From assembly GCA_024279915.1 (NCBI GenBank), contig JAJRRB010000085.1, positions 24,686 to 88,685 on the forward strand: DNA of 64,000 nucleotides. The letters run 5' to 3'. Origin of the DNA: Deltaproteobacteria bacterium. GTDB taxonomy: Bacteria > Desulfobacterota > Desulfuromonadia > Desulfuromonadales > BM103. Position numbers and translations under genes: made by a program. Below the pieces are notes generated by a model that did not search any database, had not been told where the DNA came from, and saw only the letters and a list, made by a program, of their open reading frames with translations. This document shows, piece after piece, positions 6,866-15,166 of this stretch; position 1 is the stretch's first letter; each line of letters opens with the position of its first letter.

Positions 6866-9157
6866 TTACGAATTCAACTTCTCCCAGGCTTTTTTCACAG
6901 CACTTCCCAGCGCTCCATCCTGGAGTTCATCAATACTTTCTCCGTAGTAGCCGGCGAAATTCCGATTACCGTAGTAGCTGTAAGACCCGTAAAATTTGAA
7001 GCCCTGCCCGGTCTTGTCGTTGATGACAACCCCGGAGATCTTGGCACCAACATCCTGTAACGATTTCACCATCTGTCTAGCAGCTTTTTCCGGCACCCGG
7101 CAAGGTTCCAGAACCACGAGGTTGATATCTGCAAGCGGTGCCAGTATTTCCGTGTCAGTCACCGGAAGAACCGGAGGGGCGTCAATCACGACATAGTCAT
7201 AACGCTCCTTTGCCATGTCGAGGAATTTGCGCATCCTTTGTGAATCCAGGATTTCGGCCGGATTGCTTGTCGCAGCTCCAGCCGGTAAAAAATCAAGGCG
7301 CGGATGCTGCAAAGATCTGATAGCGGACTGGTTCTGGTCTCGTAACAGTTCAACAAGCCCGGGCTCATTGCTCTCGCGGAACACCTTATGCAACGATGGG
7401 CGGCGCAGGTCACAACCGATCAGTAAGACTTTCGCTCCGGTCATACTGAGGACCACGCCAAGATTCGCCGAAATGGTTGATTTGCCTTCGCCAGGAAGAC
7501 TACTGGTTACAAGTATCGTTTTGTGTTTCTCCCGGCCGGTCACATAATGCAGTCGGGTACGAAGCGCGCGGAAAGCTTCCACAACGGGTGCTTTAGGCAC
7601 CAGTACAGCAACCGGGAACTCACTGTTTTCTGCAAAATCCGGAATCATCGGGATGACCCCATAGATCGGAAGATTCAGCTTGCCGACAACCTCATCAATC
7701 GTTCTAAAGGTAGGGTCTAAGATGCTGAGAACAAACGCACAGCAAAGACCCAGGAACAAACCAGAAAGGCCACCCAGAGTCAGATTTTTTGTCATGTTCG
7801 GTTTGATCGGCAGTTTGGGACTGATTGCAGGATCGACAACTTTGACTTCATTGATTGCAGCCAATTGCGTCACGCGTATTTCTTGCTGTTTATCCAACAG
7901 GAAACCAAGCAGCTCCGTTTGCGATTTGCGGTCGCGAGTACGTCTGGCCAATTCTGCTTCGGGAACTTCGTTCATTTGCCCGTCTAAAACTGCAATTTTT
8001 TCTGCAAGTCTTGCATCTTCAAGTGCAAGCTCTCTGCTTGCAGTTAAATAAAGAGCAAGCAGATCACGCTGGGCCAGTAGAATTCCTTCTGTCATTTCCT
8101 CAACTTCGGGATGTGCTTCAGTAAAATCAACCAGCAAGGCTCGTTTCTGGGACTCGAGAGTTGAGAGCCGGGTCGCCGCTTCATTTATCTGCGCAAAACC
8201 CTCAATACGAGGAGCAACGAAAAAAGCCTGATTCTTCATAGCCTGCTGCAGTCTTTCTGTAGCAAAACCAACCTGGCTGGCCTGCCAATCCAACCCGGTT
8301 TTTCTCTGCTCCAGTTGGGTCACCTTGCCCACCAGGCGCTCTCCCTGTGGGGCAAGTTCAGACAAACCGCTCTGTTGCCGATATTCACGGAGATCTTTCT
8401 CTGCGGCTTCCAGACTTTTCTGAACTTCGACAATTTGCCGATCAACCTGCTCCAGAGATTCAATACTCTCCTGCTGAATCCTGGCTTGATAAATTTCAAT
8501 CAGGGTATTGACCACATCACGGATATATTCAGGGTCTTCTCCATGCATGGAGATCTTGAGAATATTACTATTGCCTGGCAACGCGACGATCTCAAGGACA
8601 GACAACAATTTATCTATGTGAGGGCTCACAGACTGGCGTTCAACAGTCAGAGACTGCCCTGCCAGACCACTATTGATATGCAATAAAAGAGTAACAGCTG
8701 CTGTTTCCAACATTTTACCGCTTTCACCTTCGGCAATAAAGCGGCCCGACAAATCGTAAACTGAGAAGTTTTTTTGATCAGTCAGCTTGATATGTAGCCC
8801 TGGCAATAAACCGGGCACGACAAACTGTTCAACGGTCACGTTGAGTTCAGGTGAGTATTCGGTGACTTGCCAGGCAAGATTCAAACGCTGGACAATCTGA
8901 TCAGCCAGAGCACGGGAGCTCAGATACACCATCGCGTCTACTGATGAATGTTCCCTGGAGCCCGATCCTGAAGAAGGATTTAATTCGATCGTTGCTGTCG
9001 TTTCGAAAATTCGAGGTTGTATGAGTGTATAGACGAGTGTTGAGAAGAAGGTTAGCAGAAAAACCAGCAGTACGATTTTCCAGCGACGCCGTACAACATT
9101 AAAGAGGTTATGTGAACCTGAGATTCCTAGAGAGACAGGGGTTATATTATTCTGCAT
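6866..9157 (-). CDS. Wzc-like chain-length determinant and tyrosine autokinase (second)
   Basis: About 763 residues with the same architecture as its neighbour: an N-terminal Wzz domain with a membrane span (IVLLVFLLTFFSTLVY), a coiled-coil periplasmic part, a second span (GGLSGLFLGLCCAFVLS), then a BY-kinase domain. Walker A is SSLPGEGKST (around residue 555), Walker A' is LLIGCDLRRPSL, Walker B is YDYVVIDAPP, and the tail KFYGSYSYYG...GYY has six tyrosines. The ATG at 9157 has AGGA seven bases upstream; a GTG at 9172 is an alternative. Tandem paralogues suggest either hetero-oligomers or two polymer length classes. No low-molecular-weight phosphatase gene (wzb) is seen in the window. Confidence 0.93.
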   Translation of the reverse strand: MQNNITPVSLGISGSHNLFNVVRRRWKIVLLVFLLTFFSTLVYTLIQPRIFETTATIELNPSSGSGSREHSSVDAMVYLSSRALADQIVQRLNLAWQVTEYSPELNVTVEQFVVPGLLPGLHIKLTDQKNFSVYDLSGRFIAEGESGKMLETAAVTLLLHINSGLAGQSLTVERQSVSPHIDKLLSVLEIVALPGNSNILKISMHGEDPEYIRDVVNTLIEIYQARIQQESIESLEQVDRQIVEVQKSLEAAEKDLREYRQQSGLSELAPQGERLVGKVTQLEQRKTGLDWQASQVGFATERLQQAMKNQAFFVAPRIEGFAQINEAATRLSTLESQKRALLVDFTEAHPEVEEMTEGILLAQRDLLALYLTASRELALEDARLAEKIAVLDGQMNEVPEAELARRTRDRKSQTELLGFLLDKQQEIRVTQLAAINEVKVVDPAISPKLPIKPNMTKNLTLGGLSGLFLGLCCAFVLSILDPTFRTIDEVVGKLNLPIYGVIPMIPDFAENSEFPVAVLVPKAPVVEAFRALRTRLHYVTGREKHKTILVTSSLPGEGKSTISANLGVVLSMTGAKVLLIGCDLRRPSLHKVFRESNEPGLVELLRDQNQSAIRSLQHPRLDFLPAGAATSNPAEILDSQRMRKFLDMAKERYDYVVIDAPPVLPVTDTEILAPLADINLVVLEPCRVPEKAARQMVKSLQDVGAKISGVVINDKTGQGFKFYGSYSYYGNRNFAGYYGESIDELQDGALGSAVKKAWEKLNS

Positions 9158-9288
9158 AAGGTCGTCCTGCACTCAAGCTCAGCGCGTAAAGACAATGTAA
9201 AGAGACATAGTAGCCTTATAAACGAAGACCACTCGACCTATGTGGCCAAATGGTCTTCACAACGACATCATCAGTGATTGCACGTCTA

Positions 9289-10353
9289 TCAATTGTCTTT
9301 CAGATACTCGATCTGCACAAATGGCTGCAGAACACCTGAAATTACCTGCAAGGTTGGTAAAAGCTGGTTCATAGCTTCGTTCCAATTGCCAACCGGTGTC
9401 TTCGGGATAAAAACGATATCTCCATCCATGAGCGGTATCGGCATGGCATAGCCATCAATCATGCGGGACAAATCGACGACCATCAGTTGGCCATGGGTCG
9501 GTGTAAGCGAGCGGATAATACGGACATGCTCGCCATCATAAGGTTCGCCCCGATTTGCAGAATAGCCGAGATTAGCACTGCTGACTGCCTGTAGCAGGTT
9601 CAAACGGCCATTAATTAATGGGACCGGGCCCGGCTTACCAACAGCGCCGAAGACATAAACTCGCTGTTCCTCGCTACCCGGTACATAGATGGTATCCCCT
9701 GCACGCAACTGGACGTTCTGACGCAGGTCATTGTTGTAGAGAAGACGATAGATGTCTACCGGCATAAGTCGCTCGGCACGCAAGAGGCGTGCACCACGCA
9801 GGTTAGCCTTTTCGTTGAGGCCTTTGCCCATGGAAATACCATGCAGTAATGAGGTGGGGCGATCAAGGAAGTGTAGGCCGGGTTCATTGAAATTACCGAG
9901 GAGATAAAGAGGCTGGGACTTAAATTCATTGATCTCAATCGTGACGATCGGTTTTTTGATGTAAGTTTTGAGTTCCGCGATCAGGACAGTCTGGATTTCT
10001 TCAGAAGTCAGGCCGGCAACTTCGACAGCGCCGACGAGTGGCAGGACGATCTTGCCACTTGAATTCACTCGAAAGCCCACGAAATTCTGAGTTCTTTCGG
10101 AAGACCCATGCGTATCAATGAGCCCGGGGACATTAATTTGCAGGACATCTCCAGGGCCAACCAGGTATTCGGTGATCACCTCATCATCAGAGGTTGGTGG
10201 TGGGATATTGACATCCTCTAGCTCTAGAATTGCACTGGAATCATCGTTGATTTCGAGTAGGGTACCCGGAGGGTAGGACTCATAGCGCGTACAAGCCTGC
10301 AATATGAGGAGTGTAAGTAGTCCTGTGACTGCTATCAGACCTGCGCGGATCAT
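9289..10353 (-). CDS. Wza-like polysaccharide export lipoprotein
   Basis: A 354-residue protein with a lipoprotein signal ending LILQAC, Cys21 being the lipidation site. It has the polysaccharide-export signature EYLVGPGDVLQINVPGL near residue 65, two SLBB-like segments (YLLGNFNEPGLHFLD and VYVFGAVGKPGPVPL), and a C-terminal stretch typical of the amphipathic outer-membrane ring. It would form the outer-membrane exit pore for the polymer whose length the two downstream Wzc proteins control. AAGGAATCTTTT precedes the ATG. It is the first gene of the leftward export operon, with an AT-rich ~130-bp leader upstream that probably holds the promoter. Confidence 0.92.
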   Translation of the reverse strand: MIRAGLIAVTGLLTLLILQACTRYESYPPGTLLEINDDSSAILELEDVNIPPPTSDDEVITEYLVGPGDVLQINVPGLIDTHGSSERTQNFVGFRVNSSGKIVLPLVGAVEVAGLTSEEIQTVLIAELKTYIKKPIVTIEINEFKSQPLYLLGNFNEPGLHFLDRPTSLLHGISMGKGLNEKANLRGARLLRAERLMPVDIYRLLYNNDLRQNVQLRAGDTIYVPGSEEQRVYVFGAVGKPGPVPLINGRLNLLQAVSSANLGYSANRGEPYDGEHVRIIRSLTPTHGQLMVVDLSRMIDGYAMPIPLMDGDIVFIPKTPVGNWNEAMNQLLPTLQVISGVLQPFVQIEYLKDN

Positions 10354-10565
10354 AAAAGATTCCTTGTGTTGGACACAACATTAAGAGACCAACAACCAAA
10401 GAGTAACCAGATATGGTAACTAACAACAATCTCGATAATTTATCGAATCTATTTATACACAATTATACGTTATTATGTCAAATTAAAGTTAAAGTCAAAA
10501 AGATGTTATTGTCAATTCAAGCTCTTAGTATAGATTTTTATCGCGGCCAATATCTTTTTGCTCTG

Positions 10566-10597
10566 AAAAAAAGTTGGCCCGCCATTACTGGCGGGCC
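10566..10597 (-). terminator. intrinsic terminator on the minus strand
   Basis: The arms GGCCCGCC and GGCGGGCC (10576-10583 and 10590-10597) pair around a six-base loop. On the minus strand the hairpin is followed by AAC and seven T residues. It would end the transcript that starts near 11240 and carries the c-di-GMP riboswitch, giving an RNA of about 670 nt. It also shields the wza leader from read-through. Confidence 0.8.
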
Positions 10598-10640
10598 ATA
10601 ACATATATCCCATAAAAATGAGACATCACAAAATGGGCTA

Positions 10641-10778
10641 GAAAGATTCCCACATCCCTCCTTATGACAATTGCATAACATCACATCCCCCTCCATCGCC
10701 ACCGGTTCCCCTCCAAAAGTACCAGGGCGTGGCATTACCGCTTAAGCGGCCATCACATGACATTTGCGGGAATCTTTC
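10641..10778. repeat. imperfect palindromic element within a decayed or non-coding stretch
   Basis: The ends GAAAGATTCCC and GGGAATCTTTC form an 11-bp perfect inverted repeat 138 bp apart, with a central perfect palindrome CCGCTTAAGCGG at about 10738-10749. It lies in the ~390 bp between the small riboswitch-controlled ORF and the terminator. No convincing reading frame was found there on either strand. It may be a small non-autonomous insertion or simply a structured RNA segment. Confidence 0.4.
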
Positions 10779-10962
10779 TTATCGGTATAGCGTTAAGACT
10801 ATTTACCTCCCATCAAATAGCGACCATGCATATCCCTGGCCGCAAATAAAAATTTCACTTAACCTGAAGTTTGCTGATCAATGGCACGTCGACTTGCAAT
10901 CAGAAGTTAGCAGCACCATGACGGTAACATTTTCATTCTCACGTAAACCATGAAGAGAGTAT

Positions 10963-11064
10963 TTAAATTTTGTTGGGGTATTGGTGCCCCAGATCTGGGG
11001 CGTGATCGATGTTTCCGGATTGAGTTAAAGCAAGAATCCCACAAAAAGCTATGGTCTTCTTCAT
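10963..11064 (-). CDS. 33-residue signal-peptide-like ORF downstream of riboswitch
   Basis: The ORF begins MKKTIAFCGILALTQSGN and ends after 33 codons. The lysines followed by a hydrophobic run look like the start of a secretion signal, after which the sequence turns polar and stops. GGAGGGGGCTCCTGG precedes the ATG. It is the first ORF behind a c-di-GMP-I riboswitch and its terminator. In Geobacter relatives such riboswitches often precede secreted or PEP-CTERM-like proteins (family knowledge), so this may be the 5' stump of such a gene, truncated by mutation or by the inserted palindromic element. A genuine short secreted peptide is the alternative. Confidence 0.45.
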   Translation of the reverse strand: MKKTIAFCGILALTQSGNIDHAPDLGHQYPNKI

Positions 11065-11095
11065 CCAGGAGCCCCCTCCACAAAATCAAATAAAC

Positions 11096-11137
11096 AAAAC
11101 CGGGCTGCGAAGATTAGATAATCTTTCGGCAACCCGG
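11096..11137 (-). terminator. riboswitch terminator hairpin (expression platform)
   Basis: On the minus strand CCGGGTTGCCGAAAGATT pairs with AATCTTCGCAGCCCGG across an ATCT loop, followed by TTTTGTTT. The 5' arm consists of the last bases of the c-di-GMP aptamer (CCGGGTTGCCG), so aptamer folding and terminator formation exclude each other. Ligand binding should therefore prevent termination, predicting an ON switch. Confidence 0.85.
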
Positions 11138-11203
11138 CTGTCTTGTTGATTCAGTAAGACCCGTGGCTTTCCGCCCCACCCTCACAGGTGGTTTGGCTAC
11201 TTG
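11127..11203 (-). promoter_or_regulatory. c-di-GMP-I (GEMM-I) riboswitch aptamer
   Basis: Read on the minus strand, the element contains GCCAAACC, then a GGGGCGGAAAGCCACGGGTC block, a short variable stem, and ACAGCCGGGTTGCCG. These conserved blocks occur in the order and spacing of the GEMM-I aptamer: the AAACC and CGGAAAGCCACGGG segments bind cyclic di-GMP and the CAGCCGGGTTGCC segment closes the three-way junction. The GNRA-type receptor part is short here (CACCTGTGAGGGTG stem). A promoter lies ~45 bp upstream and a terminator overlaps its 3' end. It controls the small ORF at 10963-11064. Confidence 0.93.
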
Positions 11204-11246
11204 AGTTTCAGCACCCAGCAATTAAAACTGTTTAACAAGTGCCGGG

Positions 11247-11275
11247 AGCTTAAAGTTTTCCAATCATTCTGTCAA
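11247..11275 (-). promoter_or_regulatory. sigma-70-type promoter for the riboswitch transcript
   Basis: On the minus strand TTGACA (11270-11275) and TAAGCT (11247-11252) are separated by exactly 17 bp. The predicted start near 11240 leaves about 37 nt before the aptamer. The -35 box is perfect and the -10 box is moderate. Confidence 0.6.
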
Positions 11276-11474
11276 GGGGAAAATCTAGCAACATACTGAA
11301 AGCTTTCATCTATAAAGAGGTTCGTCAAACGCAAGTATTTGAAACAGAAAGGGAAGCGAGTACATCCTTGGCAAAACTAAAGGTCTGCATCTTTTGACTT
11401 TTCTCTTCAAAACACTTTTCAAACAATGTTATATTGCCACTCCTCAACAAATCATCCTTTAACAGGAGATAACC

Positions 11475-12542
11475 ATGCCAATCTCTCCCCCAATTGAAAC
11501 TCTGCTGGAACAACCACCAATGCAATTGATGGACCTGTTCGGCCGGATGCGTTCACTCACAGATGAGGCTGGCTTTTCTGGCACGTTACCTATTGTGTGG
11601 CAATGTTCGGATGAAAGCCAAAAAATCAAGAAAAGTCTGTTCGGCTACGTTTACGACTGTCCGGTCTTTAACCTTGGCAGGGTTGGCGCCCTGATCGACC
11701 CAACCCGTCTGATTCCAGCATCACACCACGGCCGTGACCTCGTCATTCTCGGCGGTAGCCACATCGGTGGCACCGAAAAAAATGGCATCGGCTATGTCGA
11801 GCGCATTCACGGCCAGACTGTCCCCTGCTGCGGTATGATGCATCGGTTGATGACTCCCTACCTGACCCTCTATCAGCGCGCCGCAACCCTGATCACCATT
11901 TTCCGCGGGCCCGGAGGATTAAAAATAGAGGTCCCCTACAAATACCTGCTGCGCAAAAGTACTGATGAGCATGTCCACCCTCACCTGCATCTGAATATTG
12001 AGAGACTCGTCGATGGTGAACCGCTACGAGACGCCAGTCAGGGCAAAGTTTATCGTCTGAACCCTGAATTTACCAAACATCACCAACACAGCTTGGCCAA
12101 CATCAAGAAAACCCCTGTCTCGATCAGACAGCTACTCGATCCGGCTACTTTCTTTTTCACCAAACGCCTGAGCACAGAGAGTCACGATCCGGATTCATTG
12201 CTTGAGGGCACCGTGTTCGACTTCATGCCAGACATCGTGACTTCGGCCTATCCCCACCGCCGCATAGCTGACATCAATACCTGGCGGCAATTTCACAAAC
12301 TGGCAGCGTACCTGACCGATTCATTTGACAGCGGCGAGCGTAACATTCTCGTTATCGCTGGTCAGACCATCGATCACACGATCAAGCGTAACAGCTTCAT
12401 TCCACAGTTTGGTTTTTGGATGGAACAGGGTCGTGCGCTCCAGGCACGTTATTTCAATGCACCGGAGCTCAACGAGCTACTCAACAAGCAGAAGGTGGTT
12501 ACGCCGAAAAAGACATTCTTGGAGTATGCGGAGATTGATTAG
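11475..12542 (+). CDS. conserved protein with LCIB/LCIC-like motif pattern
   Basis: A 355-residue soluble protein on the plus strand with AACAGGAGATAACC before its ATG. It contains LVILGGSHIGG at residues 89-99, GIGYVER, GQT and CCGMM at 118-122. This order (G-x-HIG, then G-x-V-x-R, then GQ and a Cys pair followed by G) resembles the core of LCIB/LCIC-type beta-carbonic-anhydrase-fold proteins, where His and Cys bind zinc. The resemblance is from memory and could not be tested, so the function is provisional. It is a single gene, divergent from the riboswitch transcript and convergent with the phosphomannomutase gene. Confidence 0.6.
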   Translation: MPISPPIETLLEQPPMQLMDLFGRMRSLTDEAGFSGTLPIVWQCSDESQKIKKSLFGYVYDCPVFNLGRVGALIDPTRLIPASHHGRDLVILGGSHIGGTEKNGIGYVERIHGQTVPCCGMMHRLMTPYLTLYQRAATLITIFRGPGGLKIEVPYKYLLRKSTDEHVHPHLHLNIERLVDGEPLRDASQGKVYRLNPEFTKHHQHSLANIKKTPVSIRQLLDPATFFFTKRLSTESHDPDSLLEGTVFDFMPDIVTSAYPHRRIADINTWRQFHKLAAYLTDSFDSGERNILVIAGQTIDHTIKRNSFIPQFGFWMEQGRALQARYFNAPELNELLNKQKVVTPKKTFLEYAEID

Positions 12543-12595
12543 TTTCCGGACAGAAACGCACACTGCACCCATCCATAATTTCCAAATGGCACTAA

Positions 12596-14017
12596 TTAGT
12601 CCTCCACAAACCGAACCGCCGCCGCAGTCAAACTCTCCAACTCTTCCCGGCTACCAGCCTCAGTATAAACCCTCACCACCGGTTCCGTACCCGACTTACG
12701 GAAAAGCGCCCAGGACCCATCGTCCATCATCATCTTGACGCCATCAGTTGTAATCAATTCTTTGACCGACTTTCCAGCCAAATGATCGGGTGGAGGCGCT
12801 AGTTTATCATCGATTTTTTCCGCAAGTTCCATGGAAAGAAGCAGATTTTTACGCGAGGTATGGAACTCACCAACACGGCTATAAAGGTCTGCCAACAGCT
12901 GACCAAGAGTCTTGCCTTCAACAGCCACCATTTCGGCAACCAGCAGACAGGCAAGGACACCATCTTTATCTGGCACATGGTCACGCAGGCTCAAACCAGC
13001 ACTCTCTTCACCACCTATGACGATCTCATTGTCACGAATGAATTCACCTATATATTTAAAACCGACCGGTGTCTCGCGCACAGCATAACCATGATGTGCA
13101 GCTACGGCATCAATGAAGTGGGAAGTAGCAACCGAGCGGGCGGCATCGCCAGTTTCACCTTTTCTTCTGATCAGGTAATCGTAAAGCAGCGCAAGAATAT
13201 AATTAGGTTCAATGAAGGAACCGTCGGCATCAACAATTCCATAACGATCAGCATCTCCATCGGTGGCCAGACCAAGCACGATCTGCTTGTCACCTTTGAC
13301 CCGGTTAATCAGATCGTTGAGGTGCGCTGGTGATGGGTCTGGAGGCATTCCACCAAAGTAAGGATCTCGTGTACCATTAATCGTCTGTACCAGCAAACCG
13401 GCTTCTACTAACAGGCTGTCGACATAATCACGACCGGCTCCATACATCGGGTCAAAAACCACGGTCATGCCGGATTTGCCAATAGCTTCAAGATCAACCT
13501 TTTGGCGCAAGACATCCAAATAATCCGGCATGGGATCAATTTCTTCAACCAGGCCAGCGCGCACCGCCTGATCGAGAGGCATATCACGATAGCAAACTTC
13601 ACCGAGCATGGCATTCGCCAACCGCTCAATTTCGGCAGTGACTTCAGGCAGAGCCGGACCACCCCAGGCGGTCGAGAACTTAATGCCGTTATAGTCATAG
13701 GGATTATGGCTGGCGGTAAAGTTGATCGCTCCAGCCGTGCCGCGACGCATGATTTCGTAGGCAATAACCGGCGTTGGTGTATCGTCTTTGCAGATAAAAA
13801 CCGGAACCCCGGAGCCAGTAAGCACCCGAGCTGTTTCCCTGGCAAAACGCGCACCCATAAAACGGCTGTCATGTCCAATCACCAGACCTTGCCCGGCACA
13901 TTTTTCTGACCGCAAAAAGTCAGCAATAGCCTGGGTGACAATACGAACATTCTCCAAGGTAAAGTCTTCGGCGAGAATGCCGCGCCAGCCTGAGGTTCCA
14001 AACTTTATTTGGTTCAT
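12596..14017 (-). CDS. phosphoglucomutase/phosphomannomutase
   Basis: A 473-residue alpha-D-phosphohexomutase with all four family signatures: the start KFGTSGWRG, the catalytic phosphoserine loop TASHNPYDYNG (Ser103), the metal loop DGDADRYG near 253-260, and the sugar-binding GGEESAGLS near 340. The C-terminal phosphate-binding RKSGTEPVVRVY closes the protein. It interconverts hexose 1- and 6-phosphates and so supplies nucleotide-sugar precursors for the surface glycans encoded nearby. Specificity for glucose or mannose cannot be told from the sequence. The stop is 53 bp from the convergent LCIB-like gene. Confidence 0.92.
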   Translation of the reverse strand: MNQIKFGTSGWRGILAEDFTLENVRIVTQAIADFLRSEKCAGQGLVIGHDSRFMGARFARETARVLTGSGVPVFICKDDTPTPVIAYEIMRRGTAGAINFTASHNPYDYNGIKFSTAWGGPALPEVTAEIERLANAMLGEVCYRDMPLDQAVRAGLVEEIDPMPDYLDVLRQKVDLEAIGKSGMTVVFDPMYGAGRDYVDSLLVEAGLLVQTINGTRDPYFGGMPPDPSPAHLNDLINRVKGDKQIVLGLATDGDADRYGIVDADGSFIEPNYILALLYDYLIRRKGETGDAARSVATSHFIDAVAAHHGYAVRETPVGFKYIGEFIRDNEIVIGGEESAGLSLRDHVPDKDGVLACLLVAEMVAVEGKTLGQLLADLYSRVGEFHTSRKNLLLSMELAEKIDDKLAPPPDHLAGKSVKELITTDGVKMMMDDGSWALFRKSGTEPVVRVYTEAGSREELESLTAAAVRFVED

Positions 14018-14101
14018 TAAAACTCTCCTGATAACAATATTTTGACACTACCAAAACTTTAGCATAGAAAAGCACAATGACACGGTTAAGACGTGTGCTT
14101 G

Positions 14102-14440
14102 TCAAGACTCTTCTGAATCGTCCTCATCCGACATACTTGGCGCCGGATAGTTTGCAATATCAGTAACGTAAGGACAGTCTGCAGGAAGGAAACCTGACTT
14201 GACGTATGCTGGCGTCAAACGAATACAACCAGGCCGTTTGCTATCACGATCAGCATAGACACGGCACATTTTAGTCTCTGTATTGAGGAATTCGCAAGGT
14301 AGATCCGTGTAGTAAATCTTCCCCTCAAAATCTATTTTTTCATAGCAACACCTGCCGCACCTGCAACAGATAGAGTCCCATTCTTTTTCGCCGACTTCTC
14401 TGGTTTTCTTCATATCGGCCTTAGTCTTCTTCATATCCAC
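14102..14440 (-). CDS. YkgJ-family cysteine cluster protein
   Basis: A 112-residue protein with a dense Cys pattern: CCRCGRCC near residue 25, then PCEFL, MCRVYADR, PGC and DCPY. This is the YkgJ/UPF0153 arrangement thought to bind iron-sulfur or zinc. Biochemical function is unknown. The acidic tail SMSDEDDSEES is unusual for the family. Several near-N-terminal Met codons (residues 1, 3 and 10) make the exact start uncertain. It lies upstream of the mutase gene in the same direction with an 84-bp gap. Confidence 0.8.
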   Translation of the reverse strand: MDMKKTKADMKKTREVGEKEWDSICCRCGRCCYEKIDFEGKIYYTDLPCEFLNTETKMCRVYADRDSKRPGCIRLTPAYVKSGFLPADCPYVTDIANYPAPSMSDEDDSEES

Positions 14441-14486
14441 AAGCTACCTAGTACCCAACCGGAAACTCTAGATGGGTGCAGTGTCC

Positions 14487-14627
14487 GTTTCTGATTTGAA
14501 AACCAGCAATTTTTCGCAAGGTCAAGGAAATCAGGCATTTGAGCGGAGGCGTAGCACTTTACGCCGCACAATCAAATGTGCAGATTGACGCAGAGATTGC
14601 GGAAAAGGGCGGTTTCCAGACAGAAAC
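14487..14627. repeat. ~140-bp long imperfect palindromic element
   Basis: The outer arms GTTTCTGATTTGAAAACC and GGTTTCCAGACAGAAAC are inverted, and inner segments (GCAATTTTTCGCAAGGTCAA versus TTGACGCAGAGATTGCGG) also pair, with GGCGTAGCACTTTACGCC at the centre. A related fragment, CGGACAGAAACGCACACTGC, lies in inverted orientation at about 12550, so the mutase and ykgJ genes sit between related pieces. This fills most of the 308-bp gap 14441-14748. Confidence 0.6.
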
Positions 14628-14748
14628 TACCTAATCAGGGAAATTAGGTCAATTGCAAAACGTGTCTTTTAAGGTTGACACACATCAGCAAAAGGGGGTA
14701 GAAATCTTCTTTGGAAATCAGATAAAGCTTGAATAGAAGGAGTACCCC

Positions 14749-15027
14749 ATGCAGTGTCAAACAGTTCTTCCCGGTACAGAATGTACTTTCTGGAGTAAAA
14801 AAGGTTGCATTGCCGAAGGCGGCAGCTGTCAGAACGTTATTGAAATGTGTGAAGGTTGTAATCACATCGTTGAAGGTAGCATCGGCCCTGTTTGCGCCAA
14901 AGCTCCTACACCAGTCAAAAAATGGTCCGCCGGTCTTTGCAACTTTGCCACTCACCGTAAAGTGGAAGTCAAGATCGAAGAAGTCAAGGTCAACCCGATC
15001 AAAGCTTCGAAGCGAGCGGGTCGTTAA
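14749..15027 (+). CDS. PxxKW-family cysteine-rich protein
   Basis: A 92-residue plus-strand protein with eight or more cysteines in CxxC-like pairs (CQTVLPGTEC, GGSCQNVIEMCEGCN) followed by PTPVKKW, the motif that names this small family of deltaproteobacterial Cys-rich proteins. The C-terminus is basic. Metal binding is likely but the role is unknown. AAGGAG precedes the ATG closely and a strong terminator follows, so this is a monocistronic unit. Confidence 0.85.
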   Translation: MQCQTVLPGTECTFWSKKGCIAEGGSCQNVIEMCEGCNHIVEGSIGPVCAKAPTPVKKWSAGLCNFATHRKVEVKIEEVKVNPIKASKRAGR

Positions 15028-15058
15028 CAACCCGTTTCATACATCGCGTTACATTATT

Positions 15059-15096
15059 CAGGCCGACAACCCTCTGGTTGCCGGCCTGTTTTTTTG
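15059..15096 (+). terminator. intrinsic terminator after the PxxKW gene
   Basis: CAGGCCGACAACC pairs with GGTTGCCGGCCTG around CTCT, followed by an eight-base T-run. It lies 32 bp past the stop codon on the plus strand. Confidence 0.92.
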
Positions 15097-15166
15097 TTTT
15101 TTAAATGATTCCGTTCATACCTGTAAATCTATGATTTGAATATTTGGTTTTTGTTTGTGTTAAAGG

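Noticed and set aside
10538..10735. 65-codon minus ORF with CNCH and several Cys, looking like a heme or metal peptide
   Set aside because: It overlaps the terminator hairpin and the palindromic element, has no ribosome site, and its composition looks like chance translation of repeats.
10600..10960. PEP-CTERM-type secreted protein behind the riboswitch
   Set aside because: No VPEP motif, hydrophobic tail or basic end could be found in any minus frame; at most it is a decayed remnant.
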